Assembly (NCBI RefSeq): GCF_000696575.1
Contig: NZ_JMSQ01000009.1
Location: 1-64,000, forward strand
DNA from: Siccibacter colletis
Lineage (GTDB): Bacteria > Pseudomonadota > Gammaproteobacteria > Enterobacterales > Enterobacteriaceae
DNA: 64,000 bases
Reading direction: 5' to 3'
The first letter of the stretch is position 1; every line of letters begins with the position of its first letter. Position numbers and translations under genes: made by a program. Positions 10,314-19,673 of this stretch are shown here, piece by piece. The notes beneath the pieces are model-generated. The model was not told the origin of the DNA and ran no database searches. It was given only the letters and a program-made list of their open reading frames with translations.

Positions 10314-10455
10314 GCGTGTGAACCCGGCTTCATCATTCTGAATACAAATGTTTTTTTGCAGGCGCAATCGGTATTATGCAGAAAGCTTGAGGGGGGTGAT
10401 TATGAATTAGGCCTCACTTCAGACATTTTTCGTCCCCCGGCAACAGGAAAAGAAC

Positions 10456-11379
10456 GTGGATCGGTTTGAAGCCATGACGATGTTCGTACAAGTCGCAGAG
10501 CAGGGCAGCTTTTCTGCGGCAGCCCGGGTGCTTAATGTGCCGTTGCCCACCCTGAGCCGAAAAATTTCAGAACTCGAAACCCTGTTGGGTGCGCGCCTGC
10601 TGACGCGTACAACCCGAAAGCTTACGCTTACCAGCACAGGCGAGGCCTATTTGTCAGCCTCACGCCGTATTCTTGAGCAGGTGAGTGAGGCTGAGCGCGA
10701 GGCGGCAGGGGAATTTTCCTGCCCCAAAGGGGAGCTGATTGTCACCGCACCCATCATGTTTGGCCGCATGCATGTGTTACCGGTAGTGGCTGAATTCCTC
10801 GCGGCGTTTCCGGACATTAACGTCCGCCTGGTTCTCTCTGACAACAATCTGGATTTAATCGACAAAAATGTCGACGTAGCGCTGCGCATCGGCAATCTGC
10901 CTGACAGCTCAATGATTGCCACCCGGGCTGGCGTGTTACGCCGCGTTACCTGCGCCAGCCCAGCATTGTTAGATGCATTCGGTACGCCGCGCCATCCCAA
11001 AGATCTTCATCACTGGCCCGCTGTGATACTGAACGTTGCGGCGATGCCCGAGTTCTCGTGGCGCTTCTGTGATAGAGGCTCCCGGGCTGTCATTGATACT
11101 GTGATGGTTCCACGACTCGCGGTTACCACCTCGGAGTCTGCGGTTCTGGCGGCCGAGCAGGGTGTCGGAGTGATAAGGGCTCTGCATTATCAGGTAACGG
11201 ATGCCCTGGATCGCGGCACGCTGCGTGTCATGCTTCGTGACTACGAAGAGTCGCCGTTACCCGTGCACCTGGTGCATATGTCACCTGGGCAAATGGCATT
11301 AAAAGTTCGATGCTTCCTCGATGTTGCCGCCCCTGCGCTACGAGAGCGGCTGGCGGGGATCGCCGCGCGGGATGATTAG
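10456..11379 (+). CDS. LysR-family transcriptional regulator
   Basis: 307 residues. The N-terminal winged helix-turn-helix is typical of LysR proteins of the CrgA/AaeR type (MDRFEAMTMFVQVAEQGSFSAAARVLNVPLPTLSRKISELE), followed by a two-lobed effector domain (ELIVTAPIMFGRMHVLPVV, DVALRIGNLPDSSMIATR). It starts with GTG behind AACAGGAAAAGAAC. It probably controls a neighbour, most likely the MBL-fold gene upstream, but it is not divergent from any target, so this is a guess. The C-terminus overlaps nothing; nlpC begins 115 nt later. Confidence 0.9.
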   Translation: MDRFEAMTMFVQVAEQGSFSAAARVLNVPLPTLSRKISELETLLGARLLTRTTRKLTLTSTGEAYLSASRRILEQVSEAEREAAGEFSCPKGELIVTAPIMFGRMHVLPVVAEFLAAFPDINVRLVLSDNNLDLIDKNVDVALRIGNLPDSSMIATRAGVLRRVTCASPALLDAFGTPRHPKDLHHWPAVILNVAAMPEFSWRFCDRGSRAVIDTVMVPRLAVTTSESAVLAAEQGVGVIRALHYQVTDALDRGTLRVMLRDYEESPLPVHLVHMSPGQMALKVRCFLDVAAPALRERLAGIAARDD

Positions 11380-11494
11380 CCGGTACAGGGCTCAGCCTCG
11401 GGTAGAGTTATCCGTATCATGCCGCGGCTTGCCTGTTTCAGGCGAAGCAGGCTACATTACGGAAAAAAAAGAAGACCAGAGGACTGGACTGGAA

Positions 11495-11959
11495 ATGCGG
11501 CTTTGGATACTTGCAGTGTTGTCATTACTCCTGGTGGGGTGCAGCAGCCATCGCGCACCGCCGCCGGATGCCCGCCTGTCTGACTCCATCACGGTAATTG
11601 CCGAGCTTAACGATCAGCTGCAGCACTGGCGCGGCACGCCCTACAGCTACGGCGGGATGAGCCGCAGCGGCGTGGACTGTTCGGGTTTTGTGCTGATGAC
11701 CTTCCGCGACCGGTTTGCGATGCAGCTGCCGCGTCAGACCAGCGATCAGGCAGAGATCGGCACCGAAATCGATAAAGACGATCTGCTGCCCGGCGATCTG
11801 GTGTTCTTCAAAACCGGCTCCGGCGAAAACGGCCTGCACGTCGGCATCTACGACACCGACAATCAGTTTATCCACGCCTCCACCAGCCGCGGGGTGATCC
11901 GCTCCTCGCTGGACAACGTCTACTGGCGCGCCAAATTCTGGCAGGCGCGCCGCATCTGA
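11495..11959 (+). CDS. nlpC: NlpC/P60-family lipoprotein endopeptidase
   Basis: 154 residues, exactly the E. coli NlpC length. A lipoprotein signal with lipobox LLVGC is followed by the NlpC/P60 cysteine-peptidase domain: PYSYGGMSRSGVDCSGFV with the nucleophile Cys, then GLHVGIYD with the catalytic His. The family cleaves peptide bonds in peptidoglycan stem peptides, here from a membrane-anchored position. A longer frame starts at 11321, but the ATG at 11495 is chosen because it gives the signal peptide and follows AGAGGACTGGACTGGAA. In E. coli nlpC directly follows btuD; here three genes intervene. Confidence 0.95.
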   Translation: MRLWILAVLSLLLVGCSSHRAPPPDARLSDSITVIAELNDQLQHWRGTPYSYGGMSRSGVDCSGFVLMTFRDRFAMQLPRQTSDQAEIGTEIDKDDLLPGDLVFFKTGSGENGLHVGIYDTDNQFIHASTSRGVIRSSLDNVYWRAKFWQARRI

Positions 11960-11967
11960 CGACGACG

Positions 11968-11998
11968 GCCCGCGTTGCGGGCTGTCTCACACTTTTCC
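11968..11998 (+). terminator. Possible terminator after nlpC
   Basis: GCCCGC (11968-11973) and GCGGGC (11977-11982) form a tight hairpin with loop GTT. A CTTTTCCTC stretch follows about 10 nt later, so this is a weak candidate. Confidence 0.4.
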
Positions 11999-12112
11999 TC
12001 CCCGGGGCGTACCGCCGCCCTTATCTGCGAAGCGCTTCACACCCCGGTTCCCCGGTTTCATCCAGGCTTGGTCAGCGCGCGGGCGCAATTCACTGACGAC
12101 ACGGGAGAAAAC

Positions 12113-13429
12113 ATGGAACAGCAGGGCATCAAGATCGCTATTTTCGGTGGTGGCAGCAGCTATACCCCGGAGCTCATCGAGGGGCTGATCGCCCGTAAAG
12201 CAGCGATCCCGCTGCGCGAGCTGGCGCTGGAGGATATCGAGGCCGGGCGCGACAAAGTCGAAACCATTGCCGACCTGACGCGACGGATGCTGGCGCGCAA
12301 CGGGCTGGAAGCGGTGCGGGTGAGCGTCCATTACCATCCGGATGAGGCGATACGCGGCGCCTCCTTCGTGCTGACCCAGCTGCGGGTTGGGCGCTTAGCG
12401 GCCAGGGCCGCCGATGAGCGGCTGGGTCTGAAGTACGGGCTTATCGGCCAGGAGACCACCGGCGTCGGCGGGTTCGCCAAAGCGCTGCGCACCATTCCGG
12501 TACTGCTCGACATTGCCCGGCGCGTTGAAGCGCTGGCCCCGGACGCCTGGATCATCAACTTCACCAACCCGGCGGCGATTGTCACCGAAGCGCTGCAGCG
12601 CCACACCCGCGCGAAAGTGATTGGCCTGTGCAACGTCCCGGTGGCGATGCACCATATGATTGCCGGCATGCTGAACGAGCCGGAGCGTGATGTCCGGCTG
12701 CGCTTTGCCGGGCTGAACCATATGGTATGGGTGCATCAGGTGTGGGTACGCGGCGAGAACCGCACCGCGCAGGCTATCGACATGCTGTGCAATGGCGCGG
12801 TGATGAGCATGAACAACATCAAAGAGATGCCGTGGCCCGCCCCGCTGCTGCGCGCGCTGGGGGCGATCCCCTGTCCGTATCATCGCTATTTCTACCTGAG
12901 TAACACCATGCTGCAGGAGGAGCAGGAGGCTGCCCGCGCCCAGGGTACCCGCGCCGAACAGGTGATGAAGGTTGAAGAGGAGCTGTTTGCGCTGTATCGC
13001 AATCCGGCGCTCGCCCACAAGCCTGAACAGTTAAGCTTCCGCGGCGGGGCGTTTTATTCAACGGTGGCGCTGGAGCTGATCGACGCGATTCACAACGATC
13101 GCGGTGCCGAACTGGTGGTCAATACCGCCAACCGCGGGGCGATTCAGGGGTTGCCGGACGATGCGGTGATTGAAACAAACTGCATCGTCAACGCTGCCGG
13201 GGCGCAGCCGCTGGTCTTCGGCGCGCTGGCACCGGCGATGCATGCCCTGACGACGCAGATTAAAACTTATGAACGTCTCACCATCCAGGCAGCGGTAAAT
13301 GGCGACAGGGACGCCGGTTTGCTGGCGCTTATCACCAACCCGCTGACCAGCGATGCAGCGACCGCCAGCGCACTGCTTGATGAGGTACTGACCCTTAACC
13401 GGGAGTATCTGCCGCAATTCACCCGCTGA
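12113..13429 (+). CDS. Family GH4 6-phospho-beta-glucosidase
   Basis: 438 residues of the NAD- and Mn-dependent glycoside hydrolase family 4. IKIAIFGGGSSYTPELIEGL is the NAD-binding motif near the N-terminus. Others are GQETTGVGGFAKALRTIP, INFTNPAAIVTEAL, GLCNVP (metal-ligand Cys) and FAGLNHMVWV (metal-ligand His). The family hydrolyses phosphorylated disaccharides by an oxidation-elimination mechanism; 6-phospho-beta-glucosidase is the closest guess. The start is the ATG at 12113 with GGGAGAAAAC before it; the upstream in-frame extension to 11975 lacks family similarity. No PTS permease is next to it, so its substrate must enter through a system encoded elsewhere. Confidence 0.88.
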   Translation: MEQQGIKIAIFGGGSSYTPELIEGLIARKAAIPLRELALEDIEAGRDKVETIADLTRRMLARNGLEAVRVSVHYHPDEAIRGASFVLTQLRVGRLAARAADERLGLKYGLIGQETTGVGGFAKALRTIPVLLDIARRVEALAPDAWIINFTNPAAIVTEALQRHTRAKVIGLCNVPVAMHHMIAGMLNEPERDVRLRFAGLNHMVWVHQVWVRGENRTAQAIDMLCNGAVMSMNNIKEMPWPAPLLRALGAIPCPYHRYFYLSNTMLQEEQEAARAQGTRAEQVMKVEEELFALYRNPALAHKPEQLSFRGGAFYSTVALELIDAIHNDRGAELVVNTANRGAIQGLPDDAVIETNCIVNAAGAQPLVFGALAPAMHALTTQIKTYERLTIQAAVNGDRDAGLLALITNPLTSDAATASALLDEVLTLNREYLPQFTR

Positions 13430-13787
13430 CCACCCGGCGGGGTGCCGGATTCGCATCCCGCCGCTCCTTTGAATAATCTCCCGTTACCTGAAAATTATAT
13501 GCTGTATAATCTAACCAGGTGAAAACGCCGCTATTTCACTATTCTGAATGAAATAGCACCCCGCACAGCAATAAAACAAAGCACAGCAATAATTAGCTAC
13601 ATGCATTACTTTCAGGTTTTTTCTGAATTGATCTTACGGTAATGATGCATTTTCCGGCAGCTGGTCAGCGTATTTTAAAAAGATTAATCTTAAACCGGGT
13701 CGAAAATAAAGCTAATCAATTCAATCATATTGAACCGAAGCGTGAGTTGCGTCAGGATTATTAAATTAATTTTCGTGGGGCTGACTG
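13430..13787. other. Intergenic region upstream of ydiV
   Basis: 358 nt. The first part holds a GC hairpin, CGGCGGG (13435-13441) with CCCGCCG (13457-13463), perhaps terminating the GH4 gene. The remainder is AT-rich and holds no gene. It is the likely promoter and regulatory region of ydiV, and its TTTCGTGGGGCTGACTG just before 13788 gives a weak ribosome site, consistent with the poor translation known for ydiV in E. coli. Confidence 0.5.
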
Positions 13788-14498
13788 ATGATTGTTACGC
13801 TGGATACCGACTTCCGCTCGCATCTGCTGCTGTCTCCCGTGCGCTCGGGCCGCGGCGAGCTGCTGGGTGTGGGGGTTATCGCACATTTTATTAATCCTCA
13901 GACCGGGGTGCGAATACCTACGGAATTACTTATCCCGCGAATTTCCCCTGAGCAGCACGTTGAATTTTTTAAAGAGAAGCTGGCGCTGGTTGAAGCCCAT
14001 CAGGATTTTTTTATTCGCCATCAGAAACTCGCCTGGATTAATGTGGATGTCGACTGCGCGCGGGCAATTTTGAGTGATGCCGGTCTCGCCCGCCGAATAT
14101 CCGGTTTACCATTTATTGAGCTGGCGATTAATGAGAATTTCCCTGAAATTAATCAGGGTCAGGAAAATGGGTTATTAAAAAACCTGGCGCAGCGCCACCC
14201 CCTGGTACTGAGTAATTTCGGCGCGGGCATCGCCACCACCCGCCCGGTGGTGGAAGGACTGTTTCGCCGGGTGATGCTGGACCGCAACTTTGTACTGCGC
14301 CTGATAGACGGCCCGTCGTTTGAGCCCTTTATGCAGGCCATTGTCAGCCAGCTCGCCGGGTACTGCACTTCTCTGGCTATTGCCGGGATCGATACCGATG
14401 CGGCGCGTCAGCGCGCGCATGCCCTCGGCTTCGCCGCCATGCAGGGCCTGCTCTGGCCACCGGTAGAGCCGGAGGATATTGCCGCTCTGATCCCCTGA
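13788..14498 (+). CDS. ydiV: Degenerate EAL protein, anti-FlhDC factor
   Basis: 236 residues, E. coli YdiV has 237. The EAL fold is kept but the active site is not: the EAL motif itself is replaced (LLGVGVIAHF), and the metal residues of active phosphodiesterases are missing, whereas FIELAINENFPEINQG, FGAGIATTRPVVEGLFRRVMLD and FEPFMQAI match YdiV. In E. coli and Salmonella it binds FlhD, blocks FlhDC and takes it to ClpXP, so it lowers motility under poor nutrition. Neighbours nlpC and selO are conserved, although a GH4 gene has entered on the left. Confidence 0.93.
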   Translation: MIVTLDTDFRSHLLLSPVRSGRGELLGVGVIAHFINPQTGVRIPTELLIPRISPEQHVEFFKEKLALVEAHQDFFIRHQKLAWINVDVDCARAILSDAGLARRISGLPFIELAINENFPEINQGQENGLLKNLAQRHPLVLSNFGAGIATTRPVVEGLFRRVMLDRNFVLRLIDGPSFEPFMQAIVSQLAGYCTSLAIAGIDTDAARQRAHALGFAAMQGLLWPPVEPEDIAALIP

Positions 14499-14570
14499 TG
14501 CGCCAATAACCCTGCGCCTTAACCGTGTTTGCCGCAGCAGATACGCACTACACTTAAGGCAGGAGGCGCT

Positions 14571-16010
14571 ATGACTCAAACCCTGACATTCAATAATACC
14601 TGGCATAATGAACTGCCGGGTTTCTATACCGCACAACGTCCCGACCCGCTGACCAACAGCCGTCTTATCTGGCACAACGCCGCGCTGGCGGCGGAGCTGG
14701 GTATTCCCGAGGCGCTGTTTGCCGATCCGGATATCTGGGCCGGCGAAACGCTGCTGCCGGGCATGCAGCCGCTGGCCCAGGTCTACAGCGGCCATCAGTT
14801 TGGCGTCTGGGCCGGGCAGCTTGGCGACGGGCGCGGCATTCTGCTCGGCGAGCAGCAGCTTGCTGACGGGCGCAAAATGGACTGGCATCTGAAGGGGGCT
14901 GGCCTGACGCCGTACTCCCGCATGGGCGACGGCAGGGCGGTGGTGCGCTCCACGGTGCGCGAGTATCTCGCCAGCGAGGCGATGCACTATCTCGGCATTC
15001 CCACCACCCGCGCCCTGAGCATCGTTACCAGCGATACCCCGGTGCGGCGTGAAACCCCGGAGCGCGGCGCGATGCTGATACGCATTGCCGAAAGCCATCT
15101 GCGCTTTGGTCACTTCGAGCACTGGTACTATCGGCGCGAGCCGGAGAAGGTGCAGCAGCTGGCGGACTACGCCATCGCCCATCACTGGCCGCAGCTGGCC
15201 AGTGAAGCTGACCGCTACGTGCTGTGGTTTAACGATGTGGTGGATCGCACCGCGTCGCTCATTGCTCACTGGCAGGCGGTCGGGTTCGCGCACGGCGTGA
15301 TGAACACCGACAACATGTCGCTGCTCGGTCTGACCATCGATTATGGTCCCTACGGTTTTCTTGACGATTATCAGCCGGACTACATCTGCAACCACTCCGA
15401 CTATCAGGGCCGTTACGCCTTCAACAACCAGCCGGCGGTGGCGCTGTGGAACCTGCAACGCCTGGCCCAGACGCTGTCGCCGTTTATTGACGTTGAGGCG
15501 CTGAATGCCGCGCTGGATCGCTACCAGCCCGCGCTGATGCGCGCTTACGGCAAGCTGATGCGCAGCAAGCTCGGGTTCTACACCGAGCAGCAGGAGGACA
15601 ATGTGCTACTGAACGGCCTGACCGACCTGATGGCGCGTGAAGGCAGTGACTGGACGCGCACCTTCCGCCTGCTCAGCGTTACCGAACAGGCCAGCAGCGC
15701 CTCGCCGCTGCGCGATGAGTTTATCGACCGCGCCGGCTTCGACAGCTGGTTTGCTGACTACCGCGCGCGTCTGGCCCGTGATGGGGTGGAGGACAGCGAG
15801 CGCCAGCAGCGCATGAAGCGCACCAACCCCGCCGTGGTGCTGCGCAACTGGCTGGCCCAGCGCGCTATTGCCGGGGCCGAGCTGGATGACACCACCGAAC
15901 TGGCCGCGCTGCTCGAGGTTCTGCAAAACCCCTGGGCCGATCGCGATGACGACTTCTCTCAGCGTCCGCCGGACTGGGGCAAGCGTCTGGAAGTGAGCTG
16001 CTCCAGCTGA
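14571..16010 (+). CDS. selO: Protein adenylyltransferase SelO
   Basis: 479 residues (E. coli YdiU/SelO 478). It is a pseudokinase-fold enzyme that transfers AMP to Ser, Thr or Tyr of protein substrates and is linked to redox stress. Visible: [79 protein letters not shown] (metal-binding Asn and Asp) and the C-terminal EVSCSS, where the Cys stands where many eukaryotic homologues have selenocysteine. A TTG 42 nt upstream is in frame, but AGGAGG lies just before the ATG at 14571. The last base of its stop abuts the last base of the converging hmuV gene. Confidence 0.96.
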   Translation: MTQTLTFNNTWHNELPGFYTAQRPDPLTNSRLIWHNAALAAELGIPEALFADPDIWAGETLLPGMQPLAQVYSGHQFGVWAGQLGDGRGILLGEQQLADGRKMDWHLKGAGLTPYSRMGDGRAVVRSTVREYLASEAMHYLGIPTTRALSIVTSDTPVRRETPERGAMLIRIAESHLRFGHFEHWYYRREPEKVQQLADYAIAHHWPQLASEADRYVLWFNDVVDRTASLIAHWQAVGFAHGVMNTDNMSLLGLTIDYGPYGFLDDYQPDYICNHSDYQGRYAFNNQPAVALWNLQRLAQTLSPFIDVEALNAALDRYQPALMRAYGKLMRSKLGFYTEQQEDNVLLNGLTDLMAREGSDWTRTFRLLSVTEQASSASPLRDEFIDRAGFDSWFADYRARLARDGVEDSERQQRMKRTNPAVVLRNWLAQRAIAGAELDDTTELAALLEVLQNPWADRDDDFSQRPPDWGKRLEVSCSS

Positions 16011-16787
16011 TCACCAGCGCAGCATTACCTGCGGCACGTTCCGTTCCGGATGCGAGGCGATCGTCACCTCCGCCTGGTACCAGTGCCGCAGGGTCTCTTC
16101 CTGCAGCACCTCCTGCGGCGTGCCCTGTGTCACCACCTGCCCGCCGTGCATCAACACCATCCGATCCGCCCACAGTGCTGCCAGATTCAGATCGTGCAGC
16201 ACCACGCAGACGTGCAGCCGCTGCGCCACCAGCCGTTTCAGCAGGCGTAATATCTGCTGCTGGTGGTGAAGATCCAGCGCCGAGGTGGGTTCATCAAGAA
16301 ACAACCAGCCCTGCGGTCCGTCGCTCTGCCAGAGCTGGGCCAGCGCCCGGGCGAGCTGTACCCGCTGCTGTTCCCCGCCGGAAAGCGAGCGAAAATCGCG
16401 ACCGCGCAGGGTATCGCACCCGGTGAGGGCCATGATGTGCGCGAGAATTGCCCGATCGGGTACACCACCCCAGGGGGCGCGACCCATGGCGATGATCTCC
16501 TCCACCGGCCAGGGGAAGGCGATGTCGCTCTGCTGGCGCATCAGCGCCCGGGTGCGCGACAGTGCCGCCTGCGGCCACTCTGTCAGAGGGCGTCCCTCCA
16601 GCAGCCGTTCGCCGCTGTCCGGCGTCAGTCCACCCGCCAGCAGGCGCAGCAGGGTGGATTTCCCCGCGCCGTTGGGGCCGATCAGCGCCACCATTTCGCC
16701 GGGGGCCAGCGTCAGTGACAGGTCGTCAATCAGCTGGCGTTCACCCCGGCGGTAGCACAGGTGACGGGCCACCAGGTTAGCCGACAT
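16011..16787 (-). CDS. hmuV: Haem ABC transporter ATPase
   Basis: 258 residues. It is the ATPase of the haem importer HmuTUV. Walker A is GPNGAGKST, the signature [16 protein letters not shown], Walker [13 protein letters not shown] and the switch His [11 protein letters not shown]. The ATG at 16787 is chosen because GGAGG lies 5 nt before it; an ATG 12 nt further upstream has no ribosome site. It overlaps the end of hmuU by 11 nt. It is the last gene of hemP-hmuRSTUV and its stop directly abuts selO, with no terminator in between. Confidence 0.95.
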   Translation of the reverse strand: MSANLVARHLCYRRGERQLIDDLSLTLAPGEMVALIGPNGAGKSTLLRLLAGGLTPDSGERLLEGRPLTEWPQAALSRTRALMRQQSDIAFPWPVEEIIAMGRAPWGGVPDRAILAHIMALTGCDTLRGRDFRSLSGGEQQRVQLARALAQLWQSDGPQGWLFLDEPTSALDLHHQQQILRLLKRLVAQRLHVCVVLHDLNLAALWADRMVLMHGGQVVTQGTPQEVLQEETLRHWYQAEVTIASHPERNVPQVMLRW

Positions 16788-17781
16788 GCATACCTCCATA
16801 GCGGCGGAAGATCAGCCACAGGAACCACGGTGCGCCCACCAGACTGGTGAGCAGGCCGGCAGGCATCTCCGCGGGCGCTACCAGGGTGCGGGCGAGGGTA
16901 TCGGCCAGCACCAGCAGTATTGCGCCAGCCAGCAGCGACCCCGGCATCAGCGCCCGGTGATCCGCGCCGAGCCACAACCGCACCAGGTGCGGCACCACCA
17001 GGCCGATAAAGCCGATCACGCCGCTGACCGCCACGGACGCCGCTACCAGCAGGGCGCTGAACACCAGCAGCAGCCGACGCGTGGTTTTTACCTCCACGCC
17101 CAGGTAGTGCGCTTCTTCTTCGCCGAGCTGCAGCAGATTGAGCCGTCCGGCGAGACGGGCAATCACCAGCATCGACGGCAGGATCAGCGACGCGCAGGCG
17201 AGCAGGGTGGTCCACTGGGCCTGGCCGAGGCTGCCCATTCCCCACAGCGAGAGCTGACGCAGCTGGGCGTCGTTACTTACCCAGGAGAGCAGCCCCACCG
17301 CCGCGCCGCACAGGGCGTTGATGGCGATCCCCACCAGCAGCAGGCGGGCCAGGGTATTGCTACCGTCGCGGCTGAGGAAAAAGATGGCGGCGGTTACGGC
17401 GAGACTGCCGAGAAACGCCGCCGCCATCGGGGCATACAGCAGCAGCAGGGCCGGTAGCGAGAGCGGCAGGACGATGTACAGCCCCACCGCCAGTGCCGCA
17501 CCGCTGCTGATCCCGAGCAACCCCGGGTCGGCCAGCGGATTACGAAACAGCCCCTGCATCACGCAGCCAGCCAGCGCCAGGGCAGCACCAATCAGCGCCG
17601 CCAGCAGCACGCGCGGCAGGCGAATGTTCCACCAGATCTGGCGCAGCATGGCATCGCCCTCCTGCCAGAGCAGGGTGAGCGGCAGGCGCATTGCCCCGAG
17701 GCTGGCCGCGGTCACGGACACCGCCAGCAGGGCCAGCGCCATCAGCCACAGGGCGCGCGTGGTGCTGATGACCGGTTTCAC
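16777..17781 (-). CDS. hmuU: Haem ABC transporter permease
   Basis: 334 residues of the FecCD/BtuC permease family. Hydrophobic segments span the whole length. Signatures are [43 protein letters not shown] and [21 protein letters not shown], the ATPase-contact loop. It forms the inner-membrane channel for haem delivered by HmuT. It overlaps hmuT by 4 nt (ATGA) and hmuV by 11 nt, the pattern of coupled translation. Confidence 0.95.
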   Translation of the reverse strand: MKPVISTTRALWLMALALLAVSVTAASLGAMRLPLTLLWQEGDAMLRQIWWNIRLPRVLLAALIGAALALAGCVMQGLFRNPLADPGLLGISSGAALAVGLYIVLPLSLPALLLLYAPMAAAFLGSLAVTAAIFFLSRDGSNTLARLLLVGIAINALCGAAVGLLSWVSNDAQLRQLSLWGMGSLGQAQWTTLLACASLILPSMLVIARLAGRLNLLQLGEEEAHYLGVEVKTTRRLLLVFSALLVAASVAVSGVIGFIGLVVPHLVRLWLGADHRALMPGSLLAGAILLVLADTLARTLVAPAEMPAGLLTSLVGAPWFLWLIFRRYGGMHVG

Positions 17782-18596
17782 GGCAGCTGCTCCGCCGCCT
17801 GGCGCAGCGCGAGGATCGCTCCCGGCGTGCGCAGGCTGAAGCCGAGCAGGGCCATATCATCCACCAGCAGCAGCCGGTGTTGTGCGCCGGCCGGGGTTTG
17901 TACCAGCCCCGGCAGCGCCCAGACGCGGGCTGCGCCGCCGAGGGCCTGCACGCTGTCGCGACCCATAACGATCAGATCCGGTGCGCTGGCAATCACGCCC
18001 TCCTGCGAAAGTGGCTGATAGCGGCTGAAGCCCTGCATCGCATTGCGCAGCCCGGCGGCCTGAATTGCCGCGTCGGCGGCGGTCTGCTGCCCGGCACCCA
18101 TCGCGGTCATGCCGCCGTGGCTCATGATAAACAGCACCTTTTTATCCAGCGGCTGCGCCGGAAGCTGCGCCAGCGCGCTATCCATCTGCGCGACCAGCGC
18201 TTTACCTGCCGCACTGGCGTTGAGCGCCCCGGCCACAACGGTGATTTTGTCGCGGATCGCCGCCAGACTGTTGTCCCCGGGCACGGTCACCACCTTCACT
18301 CCGCTCTGCGTCAGCTGGCGAAGCACCAGCGACGGCTGGGCCTGGGCGCTGGCTAATACCAGCGTCGGGCGCAGGGAGAGAATCCCTTCGGCGTTGAGCT
18401 GGCGCATATAACCCACGTCCGGCAGCCGGGTGGCGGCCTCAGGCGCAGTGCTGGTGCTGTCGCGCCCGACCAGCTGGCGGTCGGCTTTCAGGGCATATAC
18501 GATCTCGGTGACGTCGCCACCGATCGTGACCAGGCGTGCTTCCCCCGCCGCAAAGAAGGGCAGCAGCAGAAGCAGCAGACTGAGCCAGGGTTTCAT
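17778..18596 (-). CDS. hmuT: Periplasmic haem-binding protein
   Basis: 272 residues. It has a signal peptide (KPWLSLLLLLLPFFAAGEA, cut near residue 19) and a class III substrate-binding fold of the PhuT/HmuT type: VTIGGDVTEIVYALKADRQLVGRDSTST with the haem-ligand Tyr likely in DVGYMRQLNAEGILSLRPTLVLAS, and ISHGG-like FIMSHGGMTAMG. It carries haem from HmuR across the periplasm to HmuU. The ATG overlaps the hmuS stop and the stop overlaps the hmuU start, each by 4 nt. Confidence 0.94.
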   Translation of the reverse strand: MKPWLSLLLLLLPFFAAGEARLVTIGGDVTEIVYALKADRQLVGRDSTSTAPEAATRLPDVGYMRQLNAEGILSLRPTLVLASAQAQPSLVLRQLTQSGVKVVTVPGDNSLAAIRDKITVVAGALNASAAGKALVAQMDSALAQLPAQPLDKKVLFIMSHGGMTAMGAGQQTAADAAIQAAGLRNAMQGFSRYQPLSQEGVIASAPDLIVMGRDSVQALGGAARVWALPGLVQTPAGAQHRLLLVDDMALLGFSLRTPGAILALRQAAEQLP

Positions 18597-19627
18597 GCTG
18601 CCAGCCCCTTGCTGCCGAGGGTTTCGACCTGCTGACGCCAGGTGTCCTGCTCCGGCTGGCCCTCGGTGCGCTGGCCGTAAAGCTGGGCGATCTGCGTGCC
18701 GTCGGCAGCGAACAGCTCCAGGCTGGTGACGTGCCCGTCGGCGGTGGGTTTGCGCGTCACCCAGCTTTCGGCGATGCGATCCGCCAGCAGATGCAGGGTG
18801 AATTGCGGATTGAACACGTTCAGCCAGCCGCGCATCGGCGTCACGTTCTCAATCGCGCCGGTAAAGATCTGCACGCAGCCGCGGTTGCCGACAAAAATCA
18901 TGATCTCATTTTTCGCTTCACTCGCGAGGGCGAGCAGCCGGGCCAGCGCGTCGTTATCCACCTGCCACGCCAGATCGTCACCCGCCATGCGGAAGGCCTG
19001 CTGACGCGTGAGGTGATGGCGCTTCAGCAGCGCGAAGAACTGGTGGACATCGGTCATGGCACGCCACTCGCGATCGATAACGGCGGCATCCGCGGTGCCC
19101 GCCGCTGCCGGGACGCTGTCGGCCGGGGCACGGGTCAGCGGGGCGTTATCTGCGGCAACAGCCTGGGCAATCAGCGTGGCCCAGGCCGCCATGTCGGTCT
19201 GCTCCGTGGCGTAGACCTTAAGCACGGCATCGCCCTGACCATCGAAGAACTGCACGCTCTGCCGCTCGCCGTGCCGGGTGGCTTCCCGCAGGTGAAACGC
19301 CGAGGCCCACTGGCCGAGGAACAGGCGCAGATCGAGGGCGCGGGGGTTGAGAATCAGCCCGGCATGGCCGTTCAGGTGCTGATTTTCAAAACGTCCCACC
19401 TGCTCGTGGACTGCATAGCCGTTACGGCAGATGCATTTGGTGTCGCCCACCGCTTCCAGCGCGCTGAGAATAGCGCGGCAGTCGTCGTGCAGGCGCGAGG
19501 CATCGTGCCCGACCCGGGCATGGGCCAGCGCCGCTTCGCTGATGTTCATCATCCCGGCGATATCGCGGGCATATTTATCGCTGTGCTGCGCTTTCAGCGT
19601 CAGCCAGGTGTCGTACAGGTGGCTCAT
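18593..19627 (-). CDS. hmuS: Cytoplasmic haem-degrading/haem-transfer protein
   Basis: 344 residues, with the two repeated HemS/ChuS domains: an N-terminal half with ICRNGYAVHEQVG and LNPRALDLRLFLGQWASAFHL, and a C-terminal half with IFVGNRGCVQIFTGAIENV and FNPQFTLHLLADRIAESWVTRKPTADG. The family binds haem in the cytoplasm and, in ChuS, releases iron. It follows hmuR after 46 nt and overlaps hmuT by 4 nt. Confidence 0.94.
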   Translation of the reverse strand: MSHLYDTWLTLKAQHSDKYARDIAGMMNISEAALAHARVGHDASRLHDDCRAILSALEAVGDTKCICRNGYAVHEQVGRFENQHLNGHAGLILNPRALDLRLFLGQWASAFHLREATRHGERQSVQFFDGQGDAVLKVYATEQTDMAAWATLIAQAVAADNAPLTRAPADSVPAAAGTADAAVIDREWRAMTDVHQFFALLKRHHLTRQQAFRMAGDDLAWQVDNDALARLLALASEAKNEIMIFVGNRGCVQIFTGAIENVTPMRGWLNVFNPQFTLHLLADRIAESWVTRKPTADGHVTSLELFAADGTQIAQLYGQRTEGQPEQDTWRQQVETLGSKGLAA

Positions 19628-19673
19628 CTCTCTCTCCTTCCCGTCAACGCCCCGCCGCAGCGGGGCACCGTGG

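Noticed and set aside
15990..16010. Selenocysteine in SelO
   Set aside because: The codon at the C-terminal position is TGC (Cys); TGA occurs only as the stop and no SECIS-like hairpin follows in frame.
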